From Mxb001 sp964537955 (GTDB lineage: Bacteria; Actinomycetota; Actinomycetes; S36-B12): a stretch of 42,696 nucleotides of DNA. Shown piece by piece: positions 15,769 to 23,956 of the stretch (its first letter is position 1; every line of letters begins with the position of its first letter). Position numbers and translations under genes: made by a program. The notes beneath the pieces were generated by a model. That model saw nothing but the letters and a program-made list of their open reading frames with translations. It ran no database searches and was not told the DNA's origin. The DNA lies in assembly GCA_964537955.1 (NCBI GenBank), contig CAZICY010000013.1, forward strand, positions 1 to 42,696. Direction: 5' to 3'.

Positions 15769-17535
15769 ATGGAGATCAAGGCGGTCGGAGTGGTGGGCCT
15801 GGGCACCATGGGCGCCGGCATTGCCGAGGTGTGCGCCCGGTACGGCTACCGCGTGCTGGCGATAGAGCCCGACGCAGACTCCCTCGAGCGAGGTCGCGTA
15901 TCCATCGCTCGTTCGACCGAGCGCGCTGTCGCGCGCGGCAAGCTCACCGAGGCGGAGCGCGAGGAGATGCTCGCGCGGATCACCTTCTCCACGCAGCTGG
16001 AGGATCTCGCCGCGGCCGATCTCGTCGTCGAAGCGATCCCCGAGGATCTCGATGCCAAGCGGGATCTCTTCGGCAGGCTCGACAAGATCGCGCCTGCGCA
16101 TGCGATCCTCGCCTCCAACACGTCGTCACTGTCGGTCACTGAGATCGCCGTGGCGACCAGCCGCCCCGCTCAGGTGGTAGGGCTGCACTTCTTCAATCCC
16201 GCGCCGGTGCAGGCATTCGTCGAGGTCGTGCGCACCGTCGTCACCGATCCCGCCGTCGTCGACGACCTGGTCGCCCTGGCTCGCTCACTGGGTAAGGAGC
16301 CCGTCGTCATCGGCGACCGGGCCGGCTTCATCGCCAACGCCCTGCTCTTCGGCTATCTCAACCAGGCGGTCTCGATGTACGAGGCGAACTACGCCTCTCG
16401 CGAGGACATCGACGCCGCCATGCGCCTGGGCTGCGGCTATCCCATGGGACCGCTCGCCCTGCTTGACCTCATCGGCCTCGACACGGCGTACCAGATCCTC
16501 GACACGATGTATCGCCAGAGCCGCGATCGCCTGCACGCGCCTGCGCCCATCCTCAAGCAGATGGTGACCGCGGGGCTCAAGGGCCGCAAGACCGGGCGCG
16601 GCTTCTACGCCTACGCCGCCCCCAACTCCCCTGAGGTCGTGGAGGACGGCGCCGCTGCCGGCGCCGAATCGGGCGTCGAGCCGCTCGCCGTGCGCAGTGT
16701 GGGCGTCGTGGGCTCGGGGACGATGGCGACCGGCATCGCGGAGGTGCTCGCCAAGGGCGGGTTCGACGTCACCCTCGTGGCCCGCTCGGAGTCGAGCCTT
16801 GCCCGTGCGCTCGCAGCTCTCGACAAGTCGCTCGAGAAGGCGGTGCAGCGGGGCAAGCTCGAGGCCGACGATCGCGACGCGATCCGCTCGCGCGTGACGG
16901 GATCCAGCAGTCTCGATGTCCTCGCCCAAGCCGACCTCGTCGTGGAGGCGGTCGTCGAGGAGATCAGCGTCAAGACGGCGCTCTTCGAGAACCTCGACGA
17001 GATCTGCAAGCCCGGGGCGATCCTCGCCACGACCACGTCGAGCCTGCCTGTCATCGAACTGGCGGCCGTGACCTCGCGCCCCCAGGACGTCGTCGGGCTC
17101 CACTTCTTCAACCCCGCTCCCGTGATGCGCCTGGTCGAGGTCGTGCGCACGGTCTCCACCTCGCCGGTCGCGCTGGCGACAGCGGTCGACGTGACGCAGC
17201 GTGCCGGCCGACATCCGGTGGTGTGCGGCGATCGGGCTGGTTTCATCGTCAATGCGCTCCTCTTCCCCTATCTCAACGATGCGATCGGCATGCTCGAGGC
17301 CAACTACGCCACCGCTGACGACATCGATCTCGCGATGAAGAAGGGCTGCGGCTATCCCATGGGCCCCTTCGAGCTCCTCGACGTCGTCGGCCTTGACGTC
17401 TCCCTCGCTATTCAGCAGACCCTCTACCGCGAGTTCCGGGAGCCCGGCTTCGCGCCGGCGCCGCGACTGGAGCATCTCGTCACGGCGGGCTACCTCGGCC
17501 GCAAGACCGGCCGCGGCTTCCGCAGCTACGAGTAG
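15769..17535 (+). CDS. Tandem-duplicated 3-hydroxyacyl-CoA (3-hydroxybutyryl-CoA) dehydrogenase
   Basis: Two complete 3-hydroxyacyl-CoA dehydrogenase modules of about 285 residues in one 588-residue chain, joined by an acidic Ala/Glu linker near residue 290-305. Each module has a Rossmann Gly motif (GLGTMGAG; GSGTMATG), LHFFNPAP with the catalytic His, VEVV with its Glu partner, and a C-terminal helical domain ending GRKTGRGF. The reaction is oxidation or reduction of 3-hydroxybutyryl-CoA and acetoacetyl-CoA, fitting the step between thiolase and crotonyl-CoA formation. After the second strand module 1 has an acidic IEPD (NAD type), while module 2 has VARSES (more NADP-like). The ATG is preceded by GGGAGACT, which may serve as either ribosome site or -10 box. 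Confidence 0.9.
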   Translation: MEIKAVGVVGLGTMGAGIAEVCARYGYRVLAIEPDADSLERGRVSIARSTERAVARGKLTEAEREEMLARITFSTQLEDLAAADLVVEAIPEDLDAKRDLFGRLDKIAPAHAILASNTSSLSVTEIAVATSRPAQVVGLHFFNPAPVQAFVEVVRTVVTDPAVVDDLVALARSLGKEPVVIGDRAGFIANALLFGYLNQAVSMYEANYASREDIDAAMRLGCGYPMGPLALLDLIGLDTAYQILDTMYRQSRDRLHAPAPILKQMVTAGLKGRKTGRGFYAYAAPNSPEVVEDGAAAGAESGVEPLAVRSVGVVGSGTMATGIAEVLAKGGFDVTLVARSESSLARALAALDKSLEKAVQRGKLEADDRDAIRSRVTGSSSLDVLAQADLVVEAVVEEISVKTALFENLDEICKPGAILATTTSSLPVIELAAVTSRPQDVVGLHFFNPAPVMRLVEVVRTVSTSPVALATAVDVTQRAGRHPVVCGDRAGFIVNALLFPYLNDAIGMLEANYATADDIDLAMKKGCGYPMGPFELLDVVGLDVSLAIQQTLYREFREPGFAPAPRLEHLVTAGYLGRKTGRGFRSYE

Positions 17536-17537
17536 AC

Positions 17538-17798
17538 GTGGGTCGCCGCCGCCCGGCTCGCAAGCCGACCGCCCCTCGCGCGGACGTGCTCGAGGAGCAC
17601 CCCGACGGCGACTTCTACGTCCGGCCCATCACGGGTTCGTCCTCGACGAAGGCCTACCGCTGCCCGGGCTGCGATCACGAGATCCTGCCCGCCACCCCGC
17701 ACATCGTCGCCTGGCCGGCGGATCGGGGCGCCGAGGAGCGCCGGCACTGGCACACGCCCTGCTGGAAGGCCCGCGGCAGGCGGGGGCCCACACGATGA
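17538..17798 (+). CDS. Small conserved actinobacterial protein with a Cys/His metal site
   Basis: An 86-residue protein with an Arg/Lys-rich N-terminus (GRRRPARKPTAPRA), then DFYVRPITGSSSTKAYRCPGC, a DHEI...PHIVAWP middle and HWHTPCWKARGRR end. The pair CPGC plus the later His and Cys (HTPCW) look like a zinc ribbon. Similar small proteins are widespread in Actinobacteria; in databases they are often called ATP/GTP-binding without evidence, and I see no P-loop. The start is GTG two bases after the dehydrogenase stop, and the stop overlaps the next ATG (ATGA), so it is part of the ecm-nucS transcription unit. A nucleic-acid role is possible, but unproven. Confidence 0.7.
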   Translation: MGRRRPARKPTAPRADVLEEHPDGDFYVRPITGSSSTKAYRCPGCDHEILPATPHIVAWPADRGAEERRHWHTPCWKARGRRGPTR

Positions 17799-18568
17799 CA
17801 TCGGCTGCGGGAGAGGAGATCCGGGCGGCCAGCGTCCTGCCCGCCGACCGCCGCGCGATCGAACTGGTGACCGGGGACGGCCTGCGCCTGGTGGGGGAGG
17901 CGGCGTTGCCTGCGGGACGACCGCCTCAGGCGACGCTGGTGTGCGCTCACCCGCTGCCCACGCACGGCGGGATGATGGACAGCCACCTGCTGCGCAAGGC
18001 TGCCTGGCGACTGCCGGCTCTGGCGGACGTCGCGGTGATTCGCTTCAACACTCGCGGCACGTCCGCGGCGGCAGGAACGAGCGAGGGCGCCTTCGATTCC
18101 TGCGAAGGCGAGGGCCTGGACCTCGCTGCCGCCGTGGAATGGGCGCGCGAGCAGGGACTGCCCGAGCCGTGGCTCCTGGGCTGGTCCTTCGGCAGCGACG
18201 TGGTGCTCCGGCACGGAGTGGGACTGGACCCCGCCGGGGTCATCGCGGTGTCCCCGCCCCTGCGATACACGACGCCGGAGGAGTTGGCCCGCTGGAACGA
18301 CGTGGAATGTCCCCTCGTCTGCCTCGTGCCGGAGAACGACGACTACCTGCGCCCGGAAGCGGCTCGGGAGCGTTTCGCGATCGTGCCGAGGGCCGAGATC
18401 GTCGTGGGCGAGGAGATGGGGCACCTGTGGGTCGGCGAGCCCGCGGTGCGTACCGTGCTCGCTGAGGTGGTCGCCCGGATGCGTCCGGGACAGCCGCCGC
18501 TGGACTGGCACTGGCCGGACGACCGGGCACGGGCCGAGGGAGCGATGGAGAGGTGGACCGACCTATGA
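17795..18568 (+). CDS. Alpha/beta hydrolase
   Basis: 257 residues. The fold shows the oxyanion region VCAHPLPTHGGMMD, the nucleophile elbow GWSFGS, a late PENDDYL acid and EMGHLW with the catalytic His. The HPLPTHGG and RFNTRGTSAA segments resemble bacterial dienelactone-hydrolase-like or KANL3/Tex30-like hydrolases. Substrate is unknown; a thioesterase or esterase is plausible given the acyl-CoA genes around. Start ATG 17795 overlaps the previous stop by ATGA, and its stop overlaps the next ATG in the same way. Confidence 0.8.
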   Translation: MTSAAGEEIRAASVLPADRRAIELVTGDGLRLVGEAALPAGRPPQATLVCAHPLPTHGGMMDSHLLRKAAWRLPALADVAVIRFNTRGTSAAAGTSEGAFDSCEGEGLDLAAAVEWAREQGLPEPWLLGWSFGSDVVLRHGVGLDPAGVIAVSPPLRYTTPEELARWNDVECPLVCLVPENDDYLRPEAARERFAIVPRAEIVVGEEMGHLWVGEPAVRTVLAEVVARMRPGQPPLDWHWPDDRARAEGAMERWTDL

Positions 18569-19323
18569 GCTTCGACCTCACGGGCAAGAGGGCCCTGGTC
18601 ACGGGGGCATCGCGTGGCATCGGGCGGGGCATTGCCCTTGCCTACGCGCGCGCGGGCGCCGACGTGGCGCTGCTGGCGCGCAATGCCGAGCTGCTCGCGC
18701 AGGTCGCCGGGGAGGTCCAGGCCCTGGGCCGGCGAGCTGTCGTGGCGACCGCAGATGTGCTCGATGCCGAGGCGACCCGGGCGGCGACGGCCGGGGCGAT
18801 CGACGCCCTAGGCGGCCTGGACATCCTCGTCAACAACGCCGGCGGCAACTCCTTCTCCGCGCCGGTCGCGCAGATGCGCATGAGCGGATGGGAGAAGACG
18901 CTGCGCCTGAACCTCGACTCCATCGTCCACATCACCCAGGAGAGCCTGCCCGCGCTCGGTGACGGCGGGGGCGCGATCGTCAACGTCTCGTCGGTCGCCG
19001 GGCTCCGGGGTGCCCCGACGATGGCGCACTACGGTGCTGCCAAGGCAGCCCTCATCTCGTTCACCCAGTCCCTCGCCGTGGAGACCGCGTGGATGGGGGT
19101 GCGCGTCAATGCGCTCGTCCCCGGTTGGATCGAGACGGACCTCACCGACTTCCTCCGAGCGAGCGACGAAGCCGAGCGCGCCGCGCTCGCCCGCGTGCCC
19201 ATGCAGCGCTGGGGTCGCGTGGAGGAGATCGCGGAGCCGGCGGTCTTCCTCGCCAGCGACGCTGCCGCCTTCATGACGGGCCAGGTCCTCGTCGTCGACG
19301 GCGGCCTGTCGGCGATGCCCTAG
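18565..19323 (+). CDS. Short-chain dehydrogenase/reductase
   Basis: A 252-residue classical SDR: TGASRGIGRG nucleotide site (about residues 12-21), NNAGG, catalytic Ser in NVSSVAG, YGAAK with the Tyr and Lys, and PGWIETDLT after the active site; the C-terminal GQVLVVDGG is typical. LLARNAELL after the second strand has Arg, favouring NADP(H). It could be a 3-oxoacyl-ACP/CoA reductase (FabG-like), perhaps an alternative acetoacetyl-CoA reductase, but the substrate cannot be read from the sequence. The ATG at 18565 overlaps the preceding stop (ATGA); an in-frame GTG at 18553 is a less likely start. Confidence 0.88.
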   Translation: MSFDLTGKRALVTGASRGIGRGIALAYARAGADVALLARNAELLAQVAGEVQALGRRAVVATADVLDAEATRAATAGAIDALGGLDILVNNAGGNSFSAPVAQMRMSGWEKTLRLNLDSIVHITQESLPALGDGGGAIVNVSSVAGLRGAPTMAHYGAAKAALISFTQSLAVETAWMGVRVNALVPGWIETDLTDFLRASDEAERAALARVPMQRWGRVEEIAEPAVFLASDAAAFMTGQVLVVDGGLSAMP

Positions 19324-19327
19324 CGGG

Positions 19328-20053
19328 ATGGCACGCGTCCTGCTGCTACACGCATTCCCCTTCGACGGATCGATGTGGGATGACGTGGCGAGCCGCCTGC
19401 GGGCGCAGGGACACGAGGTGATGGCGCCGGACCTGCGTGGCTTCGGGAGCGCGGGCTTGGGCAATCATGGGCCATCGATCGATCTGCTCGTCGACGACAT
19501 GATCAGCGTGCTGGGCGAGCGCCCTGCCGTGATCGCGGGATGCTCCATGGGCGGCTATGTCGCACTGGGAATCGCCGCGCGCCGACCGGATCTGGTCGCT
19601 GCCCTTGCGCTCGTGGACACCAAGGCGACGGCTGACTCCGACGCGGCGCGGGCCCATCGCGAGCGCGTCGCCTCGCAGGCTGAGGCCGGCGACGACTGGA
19701 GCGCAGGGATGATCGACGGCCTGCTTGGCGACACGACGCGGAAGACGCGCCCGGCAGTGGTCGGGCGCGTGGAGGAATCGCTGTCCCGGGCGCCCCGCGA
19801 CAGCGTGGCGTGGGCCCAGCGCGCGATGGCGGGCCGACCCGATGCGCGGGGCGCCCTGGCCATGCTCACCGCGCCCGTCGTAGTGGTCATGGGCGAGGAG
19901 GACACCATGAGCCCGCGTGCGGAGCAGGATCTCATCCTCGAGGTAACGCCCCAGGCGACCTGGATCCCGGTGCCCGGTGCCGGACACCTCACGCCCCTGG
20001 AGGCACCGGAAGCCGTGGCCGCGGCCATCCTCGGTCTCGTGGCGGCCGACTAG
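19328..20053 (+). CDS. Alpha/beta hydrolase (small, lid-type)
   Basis: 241 residues with LLLHAFPFDGSMWDDV (oxyanion loop), PDLRGFG, nucleophile elbow AGCSMGGY, acid near GEEDTMSP and GAGHLTPLE with the catalytic His. This is the layout of the MenH/BioH/haloperoxidase-like hydrolases. The substrate is unknown. It starts 4 bases after the SDR stop and is the last gene of the run that began at ecm. Its TAG stop is shared within CTAG with the convergent acyltransferase gene. Confidence 0.85.
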   Translation: MARVLLLHAFPFDGSMWDDVASRLRAQGHEVMAPDLRGFGSAGLGNHGPSIDLLVDDMISVLGERPAVIAGCSMGGYVALGIAARRPDLVAALALVDTKATADSDAARAHRERVASQAEAGDDWSAGMIDGLLGDTTRKTRPAVVGRVEESLSRAPRDSVAWAQRAMAGRPDARGALAMLTAPVVVVMGEEDTMSPRAEQDLILEVTPQATWIPVPGAGHLTPLEAPEAVAAAILGLVAAD

Positions 20054-21987
20054 TCCGCCTTGCTCGGATCCATGCCGACGGCACGCATGATCTCGCGCAC
20101 GAACGCCTTGATCCCCGATGGCCATTGGGGATGGGTGCCGTCACTCACGAAGTACTCCGGATTGTCCTCGGACACGGCGTACCAATCAGCGATGACCGCA
20201 TTGGGGTAGTCGGGGACGACCTTGGCGATGAGCTCGTTGTTGGGCTCCATCCACGACCGCGGGACATTGGTGTTGACGACGACGACCCTCTCGCGATCAC
20301 TGAGGATGTCGAGCATCTCCCGGAGTTGGTCCTCGGTGACGAAGCCGTTGGTGCCGGTGTGAATGACGACGGTCGGGGCGAGGAGGTCCTTGCGCGAGAG
20401 GCGCTTCACGCGCTCGAGGACCCCGGATGCCTGGCGGCTGACCTCGGCATCGACCTTGCTGCCGTCGATCTTGGCCATGAGCTGGCTGGCCACGCCCAGC
20501 ATCACCGAGTCGCCGATCGCGGTGAGAGCGCCGTTGGAGTTTGTGGGCAGGCCGTCGGCCGAGGGCGTGGCTGGCTTGCCCTCGCCCTCGGGGGACGGGC
20601 TCGCCGACGCGGCCGGGCTGGGGGCGGTGCCAGGCTCGTCGATGAGGATCTCCGTGGGGCCGCCGTCGTCGATGCCGATGGCGGCGGCCACGTCCGCGGG
20701 GATGGCCTGGTCCACCGGCTTGGCTGTCGCGAGGCCCGCGCCCATGAGGCCGAGCGCGGCGATCGCCACCCCGCTGCTCGCGAGGACGCGCCGGCGCAGG
20801 TAGGCGCGCTCGTCGGGCTCGGCCTCGCGCCAGCGCGTGATGAACGCGCCGATCGCTCCGCGCCGGATGGGGATCTCGACGTATCGGTAGGAGATCTCGG
20901 CGACGAGGAAGGTCAGTCCGAGTCGCAGCGCGAGCAGTGCTGGGCCATCGAGGGGGATGTCGAGATCCGGACGCGTGATGACGTAGATGGGCCAGTGGTA
21001 GAGGTAGAGGCCGTAGGAGCGCTGGCCGATGTAGCGCCACGGCTGCGAGCCGATCATGCGGCCGAAGGGCGCTCCGGGGTGGCTGGCCGCCGCGATCAGC
21101 ACGCACACGACGGCGGAGAGCACGAGGAAGCCGCCGCGGTAGAGGAAGTTGGAGTACTCGCCCACCTGCCAGAAGAAGTAGATGACGACGAGCAGGGCCG
21201 CGATGCCGATCCCGGTGATGAGTGCCTTGGCGCCCGCGGTGAGGTGGGTGGACAGGCGCCCCGGTCGCCACACCATCGCGAGGGCGGCACCCAGCAGCAG
21301 CCCCATGATGTGGCTGTCGGAGCCGAAGTAGGCGCGACTGGGATCGGCCTCCTGCGGGTAGCCGTTGGTGATGGCGAGGAAGGCCATCCACGCGGTCGAG
21401 GCGAGCGCCCCGGCGACGGCGGCGTAGAACACGCCGCGTCGCCCACGCCACTTCAGCAGGATCAGCGTGAGCGCGGGCCAGACGAGATAGAACTGCTCCT
21501 CGACTGCCAGCGACCACAGGTGCTGCAGGAAGGGCGGGCGTCCGATGGCCTCGAAGTAGGAGGCATCGGAGATGATGAACCACCAGTTGGTCACGTAGAA
21601 CAGCGAGGCGATGGCGTCGGCGCGGAAGGTGGCGGCGGAGTCTCGGTAGATGAAGGCGGCGAGCATGCCGACGATGACGAGCATGAGCAGCAGCGCCGGG
21701 AGCAGGCGCCGCGCGCGGGCGATGTAGAACCTCTTGAAGTCGATGCGCCCGGACCGCGAGTACTCCTCGACGATCAATGTCGTGATGAGGAATCCCGACA
21801 GCACGAAGAACACGTCGACGCCGAGGAATCCGCCCCGCATCCAGGTGAGGTCGCCGTGGTAGAGCAAGACGCCGAGGACGGCCAGGGCGCGGATGCCGTC
21901 GAGGCCGGGCAGATAGCCCATCTCGCCCGCCCGGCGACCGCGGTCGAGGTGCCAGGGCTGGCGGTCGGTGATCTGGCCTGTGGCCAC
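20050..21987 (-). CDS. OafA/YrhL-type membrane acyltransferase fused to an SGNH domain
   Basis: A 645-residue protein. Residues about 25-390 form an acyltransferase-3 domain of ten or so membrane helices, opening with GLDGIRALAVLGVLLYHGD (catalytic His) and GGFLGVDVFFVLSGFLI. A linker rich in Pro/Ser/Glu (SPAASASPSPEGEGK) leads to an extracellular SGNH hydrolase-like domain: AIGDSVMLG carries the Ser, HTGTNG the Asn, and DGTHPQWPSG the Asp-His pair. Such proteins O-acetylate peptidoglycan, lipids or surface polysaccharides outside the membrane. The GTG start has GGAAGGGG 6 bases upstream. It lies downstream of ccr on the same strand, 87 bases away with its own possible promoter. Confidence 0.92.
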   Translation of the reverse strand: MATGQITDRQPWHLDRGRRAGEMGYLPGLDGIRALAVLGVLLYHGDLTWMRGGFLGVDVFFVLSGFLITTLIVEEYSRSGRIDFKRFYIARARRLLPALLLMLVIVGMLAAFIYRDSAATFRADAIASLFYVTNWWFIISDASYFEAIGRPPFLQHLWSLAVEEQFYLVWPALTLILLKWRGRRGVFYAAVAGALASTAWMAFLAITNGYPQEADPSRAYFGSDSHIMGLLLGAALAMVWRPGRLSTHLTAGAKALITGIGIAALLVVIYFFWQVGEYSNFLYRGGFLVLSAVVCVLIAAASHPGAPFGRMIGSQPWRYIGQRSYGLYLYHWPIYVITRPDLDIPLDGPALLALRLGLTFLVAEISYRYVEIPIRRGAIGAFITRWREAEPDERAYLRRRVLASSGVAIAALGLMGAGLATAKPVDQAIPADVAAAIGIDDGGPTEILIDEPGTAPSPAASASPSPEGEGKPATPSADGLPTNSNGALTAIGDSVMLGVASQLMAKIDGSKVDAEVSRQASGVLERVKRLSRKDLLAPTVVIHTGTNGFVTEDQLREMLDILSDRERVVVVNTNVPRSWMEPNNELIAKVVPDYPNAVIADWYAVSEDNPEYFVSDGTHPQWPSGIKAFVREIMRAVGMDPSKAD

Positions 21988-22053
21988 CGTCGCCCCTTCC
22001 GCGTCCCGTGAGCGCGCCGCCGGGGCGCGCGGGGCGGCGGCACCGCCCGAGTC

Positions 22054-22059
22054 ATCGTA
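22054..22059 (-). promoter_or_regulatory. Candidate -10 box TACGAT for the acyltransferase gene
   Basis: TACGAT on the minus strand lies in the 87-base gap between ccr and the acyltransferase gene, giving a leader of about 60 bases that includes the GGAAGGGG ribosome site. This suggests the gene need not depend on ccr transcription. Confidence 0.35.
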
Positions 22060-22074
22060 CGTGGCGGACCGCCG

Positions 22075-23406
22075 TTAAGCCCCGGCGAAACGGGTGATCG
22101 CGGGCAGGTGTCGCTCCCGCATCTGGGTATCGCTTACGCCCAGCCCCTCCTCGGGCGCCAGGCACAGGACGCCGACCTTGCCTTGGTGCGCGTTGCGGTG
22201 CACCTCGTAGGCGGCCTGTCCGGCCCCTTCGAGCGGGAAGGTCTTGGAGAGGGTGGGATGCACCAGTCCTCGTGCGACGAGGCGGTTGGCCTCGTATGCC
22301 TCGCGGTAGTTTGCGAAGTGGGAGCCGACGATGCTCTTGAGGTTCATCCACAGGTAGCGATTGTCGTACTCATGCATGTACCCGGATGTGGATGCGCACG
22401 TGGTGATGGTGCCGCCCTTGCGCGTGACGTAGACGCTGGCGCCGAAGGTCTCGCGGCCGGGATGCTCGAAGACGATGTCGACATCCTCACCGCCGGTGAG
22501 TTCGCGGATCCGCTTGCCCAGCCGCTGCCACTCCTTGGGGTCCTGCGTGTGCTCGTCCTTCCAGAAGCGGTAGTCCTCCGCTTTCCGATTGATGATGAGC
22601 TCAGCCCCCATGGCCCGACACAGCTCAGCCTTGTCCTCACTCGACACGACGCAGATCGGGATGGCGCCGCCGTTGATGGCGTACTGCGTCGCGTAGGAGC
22701 CCAGGCCCCCGGTGGCACCCCAGATGAGCACGAAGTCGCCCTGCTTCATGCCCGCGCCATTGCGTGAGACGAGCTGGCGGTATGCGGTGGAGTTCACCAG
22801 GCCGGGAGCCGCCGCCTCCTCCCAGGTGAGGTGGGCGGGCTTGGGCAGGAGCTGGTTGGACTTCACCAGCGCGATCTCCGCGAGCCCGCCGAAATTGGTC
22901 TCGAAACCCCAGATGCGCTGCTCCGGGTCGAGCATCGAGTCGTTGTGGCCGAGGGGGCTCTCGAGATCGACGGAGAGGCAGTGCGCGACGACCTCGTCAC
23001 CGGGCTTCCATGCGTTGACGCCAGGGCCTACGCGCAGCACCACGCCCGACGCGTCCGACCCGATGATGTGGTAGGGCAGGGCGTGGCGCTTGGCCAGGTC
23101 GTTCGTGCGCGCGTATCGCTCGAGGAGCCCGAAAGTGGAGACGGGCTCGAAAATCGTCGACCACACCGTGTTGTAGTTCATCGAACTCGCCATGACGGCG
23201 ATGAGTGCCTCTCCCGGGCCCGGCTCGGGGAGCGGTACCTGATCCAGATGCACCGAGCGGCGCGGGTCCTTCTCTGCGGAGGGCACCCCGTCGAAGATCT
23301 CGACCTCGTCCTTGTGCACCGTCACCGCGCGATAGGAGCTGGGAAGGTCGATGCTGCCGACGTCGCCGGCGTGCCCCGACACGATCGCATCCCGAATCTC
23401 ATCCAC
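22075..23406 (-). CDS. ccr: Crotonyl-CoA carboxylase/reductase
   Basis: Ccr reductively carboxylates crotonyl-CoA with NADPH and CO2 to (2S)-ethylmalonyl-CoA, the key reaction of the ethylmalonyl-CoA pathway and a source of extender units. The 443-residue medium-chain reductase has the Ccr hallmarks: MNYNTVWSTIFEP (CO2-pocket Asn), WGFETNFGG (Phe-Glu pair), GATGGLGSYATQYA (NADPH site) and GSHFANYREA (CO2-pocket His). Length is normal. The GTG start has GGGAGG 8 bases upstream. The epimerase gene ends 60 bases upstream on the same strand, and that gap holds a -10 box and a palindrome, so ccr probably has its own controlled promoter. Confidence 0.96.
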   Translation of the reverse strand: MDEIRDAIVSGHAGDVGSIDLPSSYRAVTVHKDEVEIFDGVPSAEKDPRRSVHLDQVPLPEPGPGEALIAVMASSMNYNTVWSTIFEPVSTFGLLERYARTNDLAKRHALPYHIIGSDASGVVLRVGPGVNAWKPGDEVVAHCLSVDLESPLGHNDSMLDPEQRIWGFETNFGGLAEIALVKSNQLLPKPAHLTWEEAAAPGLVNSTAYRQLVSRNGAGMKQGDFVLIWGATGGLGSYATQYAINGGAIPICVVSSEDKAELCRAMGAELIINRKAEDYRFWKDEHTQDPKEWQRLGKRIRELTGGEDVDIVFEHPGRETFGASVYVTRKGGTITTCASTSGYMHEYDNRYLWMNLKSIVGSHFANYREAYEANRLVARGLVHPTLSKTFPLEGAGQAAYEVHRNAHQGKVGVLCLAPEEGLGVSDTQMRERHLPAITRFAGA

Positions 23407-23450
23407 GGAGGCCTCCCTGCCTGCCCGTCGACATCGGCGGCCGTGGCCGC

Positions 23451-23469
23451 TTAACGATCGTTCATGCTA
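23451..23469 (-). promoter_or_regulatory. ccr promoter: -10 TAGCAT followed by palindrome AACGATCGTT
   Basis: On the minus strand TAGCAT (23469-23464) runs directly into the palindrome (perfect core AACGATCGTT at 23453-23462, 12 of 14 bases paired when extended). The palindrome covers the expected start of transcription, the classic place for a repressor. TetR-family sites with AAC/GTT halves are common at acyl-CoA genes. The -10 also overlaps the stop codon of the epimerase gene. Confidence 0.5.
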
Positions 23470-23904
23470 GTGGCCGTGGGCTTCACCTGTCGCGGGCTCC
23501 ACCAGCTCGATGAGGACGCCCCCGCAGTCCTTGGGATGGGCGAAGTTCACGCGGGAGCCGGCCGTCCCCGACTTGGGGGCGTCGTAGAGCATGCGCACCC
23601 CGGCCGCGCGCAGGCGGTCGGCGGCCACCTCGATGTCATCGACGGCGTAGGCGATCTGCTGGATGCCCGGGCCCTGGCGCTCGAGGAACTTGCCGATGGG
23701 GGAGTCGGGGCGCAGCGGCGCCAGGAGCTGGATGTGGGCATCGCCCACGGCGAGCATCGCCTCACGCACCCCCTGCTCCTCATTGACCTCCTCGTGGACC
23801 ACCTCGACCCCGAATGCGTCGGCGTAGAAGCGAATGGCGGCGTCGAGGTCGGGTACGGCGATCCCGACGTGGTCGATGCGCGTGATCACCGGGTCGCTCG
23901 ACAT
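23467..23904 (-). CDS. Methylmalonyl-CoA/ethylmalonyl-CoA epimerase
   Basis: A 145-residue glyoxalase-fold protein that interconverts the (2R) and (2S) forms of ethylmalonyl- and methylmalonyl-CoA, needed between Ccr and Ecm. Family marks are TRIDHVGIAVPDLDAA (first metal His), VNEEQGVREAML, HIQLLAPL (Gln ligand) and GVLIELVEP (Glu ligand). The position that in most epimerases reads GLHHIA here reads GIQQIAYAVDD, so the usual second His ligand appears to be Gln. GGAGGAGCC stands just before the ATG. It is divergent from the thiolase gene and upstream of ccr. Confidence 0.9.
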   Translation of the reverse strand: MSSDPVITRIDHVGIAVPDLDAAIRFYADAFGVEVVHEEVNEEQGVREAMLAVGDAHIQLLAPLRPDSPIGKFLERQGPGIQQIAYAVDDIEVAADRLRAAGVRMLYDAPKSGTAGSRVNFAHPKDCGGVLIELVEPATGEAHGH

Positions 23905-23956
23905 GGCTCCTCCTCGGGGTCTGGCTGTGGGTGCGGGGCTGGCGCCCGGCCCTCGC

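Noticed and set aside
19810..22011. A 733-codon plus-strand open frame opposite the acyltransferase gene
   Set aside because: The minus strand encodes a protein with complete acyltransferase-3 and SGNH motifs; the plus translation is rich in Asp/Gly/Arg without hydrophobic core and has no ribosome site.
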